Shown: piece by piece, positions 7,469-14,915 of the stretch
How the letters are laid out: every line of letters begins with the position of its first letter
How positions within the stretch are numbered: position 1 is the first letter of the stretch
The notes under the pieces: model-generated
Database searches by the model: none
What the model saw: only the letters and a program-made list of their open reading frames with translations
What the model was told of the DNA's origin: nothing
Program-made: the position numbers and the translations under genes
From: an uncultured Christensenellaceae bacterium
GTDB lineage: Bacteria; Bacillota; Clostridia; Christensenellales; Pumilibacteraceae
Length of the DNA: 64,000 nt
Direction of reading: 5' to 3'
NCBI GenBank assembly: GCA_910587595.1
Contig: CAJULQ010000002.1
Coordinates: 124,001-188,000, forward strand

Positions 7469-8236
7469 ATGTTACTTGTTATCGATATAGGCAATACGAA
7501 TATCAAAATGGCGGTATTCCAAAATGACGAGATCGTCATGTCGTTGCGTTTAGCCACCGTTGTGGGCAAAACGAGCGACGAATACGGCTTGAATGTGAAA
7601 GATCTGTTGCAGTCGGGCGGCATCGACCTCTCCGACATCACCGCCGTGATCATGAGCAGTGTAAATCCCAATCTCAACTACACGTTCGAACACATGGTGC
7701 AATACTATTTCAAAGTAAAGCCCATGTTGGTGGGTGCGGGCATCAAAACGGGATTGTCCGTAAAATACAACGACCCCAAAGAGGTGGGCAGCGACCGTAT
7801 CGTCAATTCGGTGGCGGCGTATCACACCTACGGCGGCCCCGTGATCGTGATAGACTGCGGCACCGCCACCACGTTCAACGTGATCGGCGAAAAAGGCGAG
7901 TTTTTGGGCGGGCTTATCTCGTTCGGCCTTAAAACGAGCGCCGACGCGCTGTCGGGTTGCACGGCCAAACTGCCCAAAATAGAGTTGACGGCGCCGCCCA
8001 CCGTGGTGTGCAAGTCCACCATCACCAATATGCAGTCGGGCATCATCAACGGATTTATCGGCATGGTGGAGCATATCGTGCGCAAGATCAAAGAAGAAAC
8101 GGGGTTTGCCGCCGCCAAAGTGGTGGCCACGGGCGGACTGAGCGAGTTGATCGGCAAAAACAGCTCGGTGATCGATGTGTTTGACCGCACTCTCACGCTC
8201 CGCGGACTGAATATCATTTACAAACTGAACAAATAG
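7469..8236 (+). CDS. coaX: Type III pantothenate kinase
   Basis: This 255-residue ASKHA-fold kinase catalyses the first step of coenzyme A synthesis, pantothenate to 4'-phosphopantothenate. It shows the N-terminal phosphate loop DIGNTNIKMAVF, the PKEVGSDRIVNSVAAY segment (catalytic Asp) and VIDCGTATTFNVI. GTAGGGAG serves as ribosome-binding site before ATG 7469. It lies between the ECF S component and hom and may be co-transcribed with both. Confidence 0.93.
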   Translation: MLLVIDIGNTNIKMAVFQNDEIVMSLRLATVVGKTSDEYGLNVKDLLQSGGIDLSDITAVIMSSVNPNLNYTFEHMVQYYFKVKPMLVGAGIKTGLSVKYNDPKEVGSDRIVNSVAAYHTYGGPVIVIDCGTATTFNVIGEKGEFLGGLISFGLKTSADALSGCTAKLPKIELTAPPTVVCKSTITNMQSGIINGFIGMVEHIVRKIKEETGFAAAKVVATGGLSELIGKNSSVIDVFDRTLTLRGLNIIYKLNK

Positions 8237-8249
8237 CGAGGATATAAGC

Positions 8250-9527
8250 ATGAAAAGAGTGAATGTGGCGATCATGGGCTTGGGTGTTGTGGGCGGCGGC
8301 ACCTATGATATTTTAACGGGCAATCACGACCATATCAAACGCACGCAAGGCGTGGATATCCGCGTGAAAAAAGTATTGGATCGCGACCGCGAGCGCGTGC
8401 TCGGCCGCGGCGTGCCCGAAAGCGCGTTTACCGACAGTATCGACGAGTTGGCGGCCGATAAAGACATAGACATCGTGGTGGAAACCATGGGCGGGGTGGA
8501 ACCGGCCAAAACGTTCATTATTCGCATGTTGCAAAGCGGCAAAAGCGTGGTTACCGCCAACAAAGAGCTTATCTCCAAATATTGGTATGCGTTGGAGCCG
8601 GTGGCAAAAGCCAACGGCGTGGGGCTGTATTTCGAGGCAAGTTGCGTGGGCGGCGTGCCCATTATCCGCACGCTCACCGAGAGCATGCAAGCCAACCGCG
8701 TGTGCGAACTGTACGGTATCATCAACGGCACCACAAACTATATTCTCACCAAAATGACCGAAGACGGCAGTAGCTACGAGGCGGCCTTGCGCGAGGCGCA
8801 ACAGCTCGGCTATGCCGAATTTAACCCCACCGCCGACGTGGACGGGTTCGACGCCATGTATAAACTGAGCATTTTGTCCTCGCTCGCTTTTCACACCACG
8901 GTGCCCTACGGCAATATTTATCGCGAAGGTATCACGCGGATCACCGCCGAGGATATCAAAAGCGCGCGCGATCTCGGCTATGTGATAAAACTGCTTGCCA
9001 TCGGTCGGCGCGAGAACGATCGCGTAGAGGCGCGCGTGCACCCCACGTTTGTGCCCGTAGATCATCCGTTGGCGGGGGTGCGCGGCTCGTTCAACGCCGT
9101 GTGGCTCACGGGCGATTATGTAGACGATATCATGCTGTACGGCCGCGGGGCGGGGGCGCGCCCTACGGGTAGCGCCATAGTGTCCGACGTGGTTTTTTGC
9201 GCCAAACGCAAAACGCACGAATACACCGATTTCGGCATTGCCGAAAAGGCGGACAGCCACATCGAATTTGCCACCGATTTTTCCTCTAAATATTATTTGG
9301 CCGTTACCGCGTGCGACCGCGCGGGCGTGTTGGCCGCCGTTACCAAGATCTTGGGCGAGTGCGGCGTTTCCATTCGCAACATTTTGCAAAAAGGCGGCGA
9401 GGGGGAGTATGCCCCCGTCACGTTTTTAACGCATACCGCCAAAGAGAAATCCGTGATGACCGCGTTAGAGAAAATAGACAAGCTCGAATCGGTGCGCAGT
9501 ATAGACAGTTGCATCCGCTGTCTGTAA
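8250..9527 (+). CDS. hom: Homoserine dehydrogenase
   Basis: This 425-residue NAD(P)H-dependent enzyme reduces aspartate semialdehyde to homoserine in the threonine/methionine pathway. It has an N-terminal Rossmann motif (GLGVVGGG, residues 10-17), TANKELISK with the catalytic-region Lys, GIINGTTNYILTKM, the substrate-binding ADVDGFDAMYKLSIL, and a C-terminal ACT domain (about 345-425) for feedback control, probably by threonine. It lies 13 bases after coaX behind a GAGGATATA Shine-Dalgarno. Dispersed repeats begin at its stop codon. Confidence 0.95.
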   Translation: MKRVNVAIMGLGVVGGGTYDILTGNHDHIKRTQGVDIRVKKVLDRDRERVLGRGVPESAFTDSIDELAADKDIDIVVETMGGVEPAKTFIIRMLQSGKSVVTANKELISKYWYALEPVAKANGVGLYFEASCVGGVPIIRTLTESMQANRVCELYGIINGTTNYILTKMTEDGSSYEAALREAQQLGYAEFNPTADVDGFDAMYKLSILSSLAFHTTVPYGNIYREGITRITAEDIKSARDLGYVIKLLAIGRRENDRVEARVHPTFVPVDHPLAGVRGSFNAVWLTGDYVDDIMLYGRGAGARPTGSAIVSDVVFCAKRKTHEYTDFGIAEKADSHIEFATDFSSKYYLAVTACDRAGVLAAVTKILGECGVSIRNILQKGGEGEYAPVTFLTHTAKEKSVMTALEKIDKLESVRSIDSCIRCL

Positions 9528-9586
9528 CAAATAGACCCCTCGGCTGACGCTCGGGGTGACAGTGAAGATTGTGTAAGCGCGTGTGG
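9525..9586 (+). repeat. Dispersed repeat, copy A1
   Basis: The core at 9533-9560 contains the inverted arms CCCCTCGGC and GCTCGGGG. The same sequence followed by GTGTAAGCG recurs at 9745-9806, and the core in reverse complement appears at 16516 and 16698. It starts at the hom stop codon. Confidence 0.8.
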
Positions 9587-9624
9587 CGACACCTTTGTCA
9601 TTTCAACCGCAGAGCCTTTCACTC

Positions 9625-9705
9625 CTCTGTCATTTCGACCGAAAGCCGTTCGCATCTCTGTCATTTCGACCGAAAGCCGTTCGCATCTCTGTCATTTCGA
9701 CCGAA
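9625..9705 (+). repeat. Tandem 31-bp repeat, 2.6 copies
   Basis: Units start at 9625, 9656 and 9687 (the last partial, about 19 bp). Each begins CTCTGTCATTTCGACCGAA. A degenerate copy precedes at about 9594. Units abut with no spacer, so this is not a CRISPR array. The 3' extension with GAGCGACAGCGAACGGAGCG is a GC-rich imperfect hairpin, as in REP-like elements. Confidence 0.8.
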
Positions 9706-9744
9706 GTGAGCGACAGCGAACGGAGCGGAGAAATCTCTTTCCCG

Positions 9745-9806
9745 TAACAAATAGATCCCTCGGCTGACGCTCGGGGTGACGGTATAGGTTGTGTAAGCGT
9801 GCTCGG
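9745..9806 (+). repeat. Dispersed repeat, copy A2
   Basis: This is near-identical to 9525-9586, with a single change in the core (GATCCCTCGG against GACCCCTCGG). A further partial GCTCGGGGTGAC sits at about 9801-9812, so the block has been built by repeated duplication. Confidence 0.8.
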
Positions 9807-9907
9807 GGTGACTACATTATTATCACTAGCGTAAGCAAAGCACACGCTTACTTACGTCTATTCCAAAATTTTCTTATAAAATCTTTTGGCTTGCATAAAA
9901 ACCCACG

Positions 9908-9931
9908 ATTGCAAGATAATAACTTTGCAAT
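9908..9931 (+). promoter_or_regulatory. Possible operator upstream of the giant surface-protein gene
   Basis: ATTGCAA (9908-9914) and TTGCAAT (9925-9931) form a 7-bp inverted repeat with a 10-bp spacer upstream of the promoter. The palindrome ATTGCAAT recurs at 9997-10004, directly after the -10 box. The shared motif suggests binding of one regulator; the regulator is unknown. Confidence 0.35.
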
Positions 9932-9968
9932 TAAATGTTAAATTGTTGGCAAAGAGGCGCGCAATTGT

Positions 9969-9998
9969 TTGACAAACGCGTCGAAAATACGTTATAAT
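9969..9998 (+). promoter_or_regulatory. Strong promoter of the giant surface-protein gene
   Basis: TTGACA (9969-9974) and TATAAT (9993-9998) are both perfect consensus boxes separated by 18 bp. Transcription from about 10005 excludes the upstream in-frame ATG at 9998 as a start. Confidence 0.85.
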
Positions 9999-10048
9999 TG
10001 CAATGTTACTGTAATATTTTACTTTCACACCATAGGAGATTCGTTTTC

Positions 10049-13000
10049 ATGAAGAAGCTCAAAGGCATATGTTTGGCACTGCTTACCGTTATACTTTCCG
10101 TTGCCATGCTTATGGGAACTTTTACGCTCGTTGCTTTTGCGGACACAAAAAACATCACTGTTTCCGAGGGGACTACCGCGGCCAAGTTTGTTAAACGCAT
10201 AAAATACGGCGTGCCTACCGATGCGTTCAAGGGAGCTGCCAAATTGGTAACGCCCAACGGCTCTTCCGTAGAAGGCGCTGCATTGAATGAATACACGCCG
10301 TTGCAAGTGGGCGTTTACACCGTATACTACGGCGAAAACTACAGCTACAGCGTGAATTGCTATTTGGATGCCGAATACGAATTGCGTGTGGAAAACAACG
10401 GCGCCGATATTGCAACCTATACCGAAGTGGGTAAAAAATTGATCGTGCCCAAAGCTTCCGTGTGGAAAAAGACCGAAGAAGACGACGAATTTGTAGAAGA
10501 CAAAGATACCGAAGTGCTCGTCAGCATTTCCAACACCGATTACACGGATAAGCCGGCGAAAACGGCGGGCGAATACGAATTGACCAAACCGTCTACTTAC
10601 ACCGTGCACTACGAGGCCAGAGTGAAAGGCGGCACCAAATACCTTTACAAAGACTATACCGCCAAGGTGCAGCAACAAGGCAGTATCAACGACCAAACCA
10701 TTCCCACGCTTACGGTGGTGAATGTGCCCACCACGCTCAGCTTGAACAACAAAGTGACGTTGCCCAAAGCCACCGCCACCGATAACTACGACGAGAACGT
10801 GAAAGTGGAAATAACGGTGCAAGTGTATGATGCGGCAAACAACGCTTACCGCAACGTGCGTACCGTAAAAACCGATCCCAAAACGGGTTATGCTATCGAG
10901 GAGAATGCCGACAACGAAACGCATTCCAACGACGTTGTGTTCGACAACGAATATAACCTCAGCTTTTACCCCACGGTAAACGGCGGCACCTATAAGATCA
11001 CCTACCAAGCGTTCGACGATAACGACAACAAAACGGCTATCAGCACGCACACCTATACCGCTACGTGCTCCGACCGTTCTTCGCCGTTGTTGCAAGAAAT
11101 CGATGATTTCGATATTCCCACCACATGGGGATTGGAAGTGAACCGCGCCGCCACGATTGGCGAGATAGCGGCGAATGCAAACGAGAAAACCAAAGCGGTA
11201 GATAAAGCCATCGTTTTCCCGTATCCGACTTACGACGATAACAACGGCAAAGAAAATCTTACCGTGTCGTTTGAAATCAAAGATACCACCAACAACAAAA
11301 CGGTGTTGCGCTTTGCCAATATCTACGACACGTCCGAAGAGGGCAAGGGTTATAAGTATACCTACAATAAGGATTCGGCAAGCGACGGTATCTATAACCC
11401 CGATATCGATGCGGCGGAAGGAACGCCCGCTGCAACGTTGACGTTCGGCGAAAACGGCTTTATGGGCTTTGATTTCAAAACGTACGAAAAATCGCTCAAA
11501 GCGGTGGATAAGAACGCGAGCGCGGCGGGTAGCTACACCGTGAGTTACCAAGCGCGCGACAACGTGCCCAACATCGTGACCAAAACGTATAACATCACGT
11601 TGGAAAGCACCTTTACCGATTCGAGCGCTCCCACCGTGGAAAAACCCAATTGGCAAGAAAGCTATTTGGTGTTCACCGCGTCGGAAGAGGAATTCACCGT
11701 CCCCACCGCCAATATCTCCGATAACAGCGACGGCAGTCTTGAAATTTCGTATAAACTGTTCGACGGCAACTCCGAAGATAACTTTATCGAAGTGAAAGGC
11801 GGCGAAACCGCAAAATTGCAATTAAAAACGACTTACAATAAAGCGGAAGGCACCTTTGCCGAGAGCGGCGATCTCAAACCCACGCTCACCGTTAAGGGCG
11901 AAAAAGGCGAGGCCGACAAAGTATTGCAGTTTGAGAATGGTTCGTTGGAATACGAGATCGTTGCTATCGACGACGTGGGCAACAAGACCATTCGCGCCAA
12001 CGGCGAGCGTGCTAAAAACGAAAATAATAAAGTAGACGCTTATACCGACGCAAAGGCTGACGACACCGAGATTGCCATTGTAAATGCAGATACTTTGGCG
12101 ACCACCGAGCCGACCGTTACGTTTACCGCTACGAGCAATACGAATGAAGTCGGACAAAAAGTGAATATCGGTAAGTATGAAGTAAGCGGTCTTAGTAGCG
12201 ATGTTCGCAAATACTTCGGTTTCGAGATCAGCTTATACACCACCGATAAAGAGGGCAATACCACGGCTTGGACGAGCGGTCAAGTGGAATTGTATACCTA
12301 CTATAAGTCGGGCGATAATAAATTATATGTGGACGACATCACGGTGGCTATGCCCAACGCAAAGAGCGTTACCATGTATTTCCGCGTATACGACGTTGCG
12401 GGCAGAAGTTTCACCGACGAGCAAGCCTTTGCGATTGCAAGTAAAGATCCCGATAACGGGAACGTGGGCGAATCGTCGCTCAATATCGGCACGGCCGGTA
12501 GCGTGCAAACGTCGTATATCTTGAAAAACACCAAAGTGAATTTGCCGACCGGTGCGGAGAAACACATCATTCGTAAGATCCGCGGCAACGGTAAGTTCAG
12601 CTTGACGGGCGGCGCGTTGTTTACCGCCTACAATGCGGGCACGTTCACCTTTACCGAATACTATGAGATGACCGGCAATAACGGAAACAAAGACGGCTAT
12701 AAATTGGCCGACAAAGCGGGTAGCTACGATTGGACGGCTAGCGAAAAATCCACGCCCGTGTGGCAGATCCAAGGAAAAATGCCCACCTACACCGAATTGA
12801 AAGACGAAGAAACAAGCGGTGTGGTGACCTTGCCGCACGTGGTAGCATCCACCGAGTATGCCAATGCCAAGATCGACCTTTCGGTATCGTTTGCGCAAGC
12901 GGGCGGCAGCACGAAATCGCTTACCGTAGCCAAAGACGAAACCGAAACCGATAAAGACGTGAAGATCGTAACGCAAGCCGATATCGACAAGGCAAATAGC

Positions 13001-13603
13001 GAGTTTAAGCAAGAAGACCTCAATAAATACTACTTCACGGCAATGCAAGACGGCACGTATACCATGACGTATCGCGCCACCTACGGCGACAACGAGCCTA
13101 TCGAGCAAACGTTCACCATGAAAGCGGGCGATATCGTAGCGCCCACGTTCAAAGTGGCAACGCCGCCCAAGGCTACGGCCACCGAAAATTCGCGCTTTAA
13201 GTTCAGCCCCATCACGTTGGAGTCGAGCGAAGATGTCGCCGAGATCGGTAACGTACGCTTTACCAAAACGTTGGAAGGCCCCGACGGCACCACCGTGTTC
13301 ACCGTAGACGGTACGGGCAGCACCTATCGCGACAAATTGGTGCAAAGCGGTAGCGATTACGAAAACGGCTATAAGTTCACCAAAACGGGCGTGTACACCG
13401 TGCGTTACACGGTTACCGACAAAGCGGGCAACGCGAGCATGACCACCTATACGATCACCGTGTCGGCCGCCAAAGTGAACAATCCCGTTTCCACCAAGAT
13501 CATCAGCACCATACTGATCATTGTGGGCGTGTTGCTGATCGCCGGTGTGATCCTCTACTTTGTGCGTTTCCGCAAAGTGAAAACCGACAAGGTGAAGAAG
13601 TAA
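10049..13603 (+). CDS. Giant secreted, membrane-anchored repeat protein (Ig/cadherin-like)
   Basis: This 1184-residue protein starts with a signal peptide (MKKLKG, then a 20-residue hydrophobic stretch ending VAFA) and ends with a transmembrane helix (about 1150-1172) and a Lys/Arg-rich tail, with no LPXTG motif. Between these, beta-rich modules of roughly 110-150 residues recur, each closing with a strand such as GTYKITYQAFDDND, GSYTVSYQARDN, GTYTMTYRATYGDN or GVYTVRYTVTDKAGN, typical of bacterial Ig-like surface domains. It is acidic and Thr/Asn-rich. It stands alone behind a consensus promoter, so it is probably abundant on the cell surface; adhesion or S-layer-like roles are guesses. ATG 10049 has TAGGAGAT upstream. 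Confidence 0.75.
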   Translation: MKKLKGICLALLTVILSVAMLMGTFTLVAFADTKNITVSEGTTAAKFVKRIKYGVPTDAFKGAAKLVTPNGSSVEGAALNEYTPLQVGVYTVYYGENYSYSVNCYLDAEYELRVENNGADIATYTEVGKKLIVPKASVWKKTEEDDEFVEDKDTEVLVSISNTDYTDKPAKTAGEYELTKPSTYTVHYEARVKGGTKYLYKDYTAKVQQQGSINDQTIPTLTVVNVPTTLSLNNKVTLPKATATDNYDENVKVEITVQVYDAANNAYRNVRTVKTDPKTGYAIEENADNETHSNDVVFDNEYNLSFYPTVNGGTYKITYQAFDDNDNKTAISTHTYTATCSDRSSPLLQEIDDFDIPTTWGLEVNRAATIGEIAANANEKTKAVDKAIVFPYPTYDDNNGKENLTVSFEIKDTTNNKTVLRFANIYDTSEEGKGYKYTYNKDSASDGIYNPDIDAAEGTPAATLTFGENGFMGFDFKTYEKSLKAVDKNASAAGSYTVSYQARDNVPNIVTKTYNITLESTFTDSSAPTVEKPNWQESYLVFTASEEEFTVPTANISDNSDGSLEISYKLFDGNSEDNFIEVKGGETAKLQLKTTYNKAEGTFAESGDLKPTLTVKGEKGEADKVLQFENGSLEYEIVAIDDVGNKTIRANGERAKNENNKVDAYTDAKADDTEIAIVNADTLATTEPTVTFTATSNTNEVGQKVNIGKYEVSGLSSDVRKYFGFEISLYTTDKEGNTTAWTSGQVELYTYYKSGDNKLYVDDITVAMPNAKSVTMYFRVYDVAGRSFTDEQAFAIASKDPDNGNVGESSLNIGTAGSVQTSYILKNTKVNLPTGAEKHIIRKIRGNGKFSLTGGALFTAYNAGTFTFTEYYEMTGNNGNKDGYKLADKAGSYDWTASEKSTPVWQIQGKMPTYTELKDEETSGVVTLPHVVASTEYANAKIDLSVSFAQAGGSTKSLTVAKDETETDKDVKIVTQADIDKANSEFKQEDLNKYYFTAMQDGTYTMTYRATYGDNEPIEQTFTMKAGDIVAPTFKVATPPKATATENSRFKFSPITLESSEDVAEIGNVRFTKTLEGPDGTTVFTVDGTGSTYRDKLVQSGSDYENGYKFTKTGVYTVRYTVTDKAGNASMTTYTITVSAAKVNNPVSTKIISTILIIVGVLLIAGVILYFVRFRKVKTDKVKK

Positions 13604-13628
13604 GCGCAAGCTACAACTAAAAATGCAT

Positions 13629-13659
13629 AAAAGCGGCGAGGTTTTTGCCGCTTTTATAT
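13629..13659 (+). terminator. Terminator after the giant surface-protein gene
   Basis: AAAAGCGGC (13629-13637) pairs with GCCGCTTTT (13647-13655), followed by a T-rich stretch. Confidence 0.88.
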
Positions 13660-13685
13660 TTGTAACAACAAAAAAGGAGAAATGA

Positions 13686-14852
13686 ATGGCGGAAGAAGAG
13701 ATCATCCGACAAAACAAAACAAACGTTACCGCCGAGGAAAAAGAACGATATATCGATGGGCTGAAAAAGAGCGCCGATTTCACATTTAAGTCGTTTTTGC
13801 CCGTTACGGACAATTGCCACTTCGAGCGTTACGCTTTTTTGAGCGGCAAAGAAAAATTGGGCATTGTGTACGACACAAAGGCGCATATGCTGTCTTGCAC
13901 GGCAAAACAGAGCGTGTTGGCGCGCGTGTCCTTTTTGGGCAATGCGCCGCAGAGCGTCGAACAACCGCAACAAAAGTCGCAGAATAAGCAAGCGCAGCAA
14001 AAGCCGCAGAATAAGCAGACGCCACCGTCGGGCAAAAAGCAAGCGGCCAAAAACAAGCCCAAACAACCCGCAGAGCGGCCGCCCGTAAAACCGCCGCCGC
14101 CCGATATGCCGCTGGAGAAACCGGCGGACAAAGACACCAAAGAACCCAAAGTGCGTTCGCTGTCGGTGGTTGCTCGGCAAGAAAAACTGCCGCAGATCCG
14201 AAAAGAACGCCAAAAATTACCACAAGTAAATAACCGACGCGAAACGTTGCCCCAAACGGTGCCCGCCGCGTGGGAAACAAGCAACCAAAAGCAAAAAGCG
14301 TCCCGTGGTAAGAAAGACAAACGCGACAAAGAAAACGTTGCGTTGCCCGTGTTGGATAAAAAGACCGAAAAAGCGCTCCGCAAGCTGATGCCCGATGCAT
14401 TCGATCTATTGGGCGCGCAGTCGCTTAAAGATTTTGCCATCGGCATGACCGACATTGGCAACGAGAAAGTGCGTTTGAGCGATTATTCGGTGTTGTTGGT
14501 GCCGCCGTATCGCGGCTTGGAACGCTTTATATTCGATCTGCAACAAGCGCGCGGCATCAGCGTAAAAATGATAGGGCAAGCGTATGAAAAGGACGCCGAC
14601 GGCCGTCATGTGCTCAAACAGTGCTACCGCCGCAAAGTGGGCGTTGTTTACAGCGAGGTGATGGGCGCGCTATACGCCGAATATTTTGCCAATCGCAACT
14701 TTTACGCGCATTCGGATAACACCGAAACCGACGTAAGTCGCATGATCGCCGACAAAGCCACGGCCGAAAAGATATTCGATACGTTGTGCGAGATCGTGAA
14801 CTACAACGGCAAAAAACTTACCGAGATCGGGTTTGTTCCCGTAAAAGAATAG
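13686..14852 (+). CDS. RnlA/RNase LS-family HEPN ribonuclease-like protein
   Basis: The 388-residue protein resembles E. coli RnlA, the toxin of the RnlAB antiphage system. Residues 28-85 look like its small N-terminal fold. Residues 90-215 are a disordered Gln/Pro/Lys-rich linker not found in E. coli RnlA. Residues 230-380 align by eye with the RnlA C-terminal half: RLSDYSVLLVPPYRGLERF matches the LPDYCMLLYPE region, and NRNFYAH (Arg337...His342) provides the HEPN RX4-6H motif, followed by DVSRMIADKATA matching DASRMISDMARL. No RnlB-like gene is adjacent; the next gene, 63 bases on, encodes an atypical CTP synthase homologue. ATG 13686 follows AAGGAGAA. Family assignment is fairly firm, activity inferred. 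Confidence 0.7.
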   Translation: MAEEEIIRQNKTNVTAEEKERYIDGLKKSADFTFKSFLPVTDNCHFERYAFLSGKEKLGIVYDTKAHMLSCTAKQSVLARVSFLGNAPQSVEQPQQKSQNKQAQQKPQNKQTPPSGKKQAAKNKPKQPAERPPVKPPPPDMPLEKPADKDTKEPKVRSLSVVARQEKLPQIRKERQKLPQVNNRRETLPQTVPAAWETSNQKQKASRGKKDKRDKENVALPVLDKKTEKALRKLMPDAFDLLGAQSLKDFAIGMTDIGNEKVRLSDYSVLLVPPYRGLERFIFDLQQARGISVKMIGQAYEKDADGRHVLKQCYRRKVGVVYSEVMGALYAEYFANRNFYAHSDNTETDVSRMIADKATAEKIFDTLCEIVNYNGKKLTEIGFVPVKE

Positions 14853-14854
14853 GC

Positions 14855-14892
14855 GGTCTTTCGGTTTATAACGGCAATAAACGGAAAGATCC
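14855..14892 (+). promoter_or_regulatory. Hairpin between the RnlA-like and CTP synthase-like genes
   Basis: GGTCTTTCGGTTTAT (14855-14869) pairs imperfectly with ATAAACGGAAAGATCC (14877-14892). There is no T tract after it, so it is more likely an mRNA-processing or attenuation element than a terminator. The downstream Shine-Dalgarno is AATGAGGAAAA. Confidence 0.4.
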
Positions 14893-14915
14893 ATACATAA
14901 TGAGGAAAACGGAAT

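Noticed and set aside
9591..9705. Tandem 31-bp repeats considered as a CRISPR array
   Set aside because: The units are contiguous with no unique spacers and no cas genes are present; they belong to the dispersed repeat family.
10025..13813. Long open frames on the minus strand opposite the giant surface gene (598 and 496 residues)
   Set aside because: Their products are His/Arg/Val-rich without family motifs and lie fully opposite a gene with signal peptide, promoter and domain repeats; they result from codon bias of the + strand gene.
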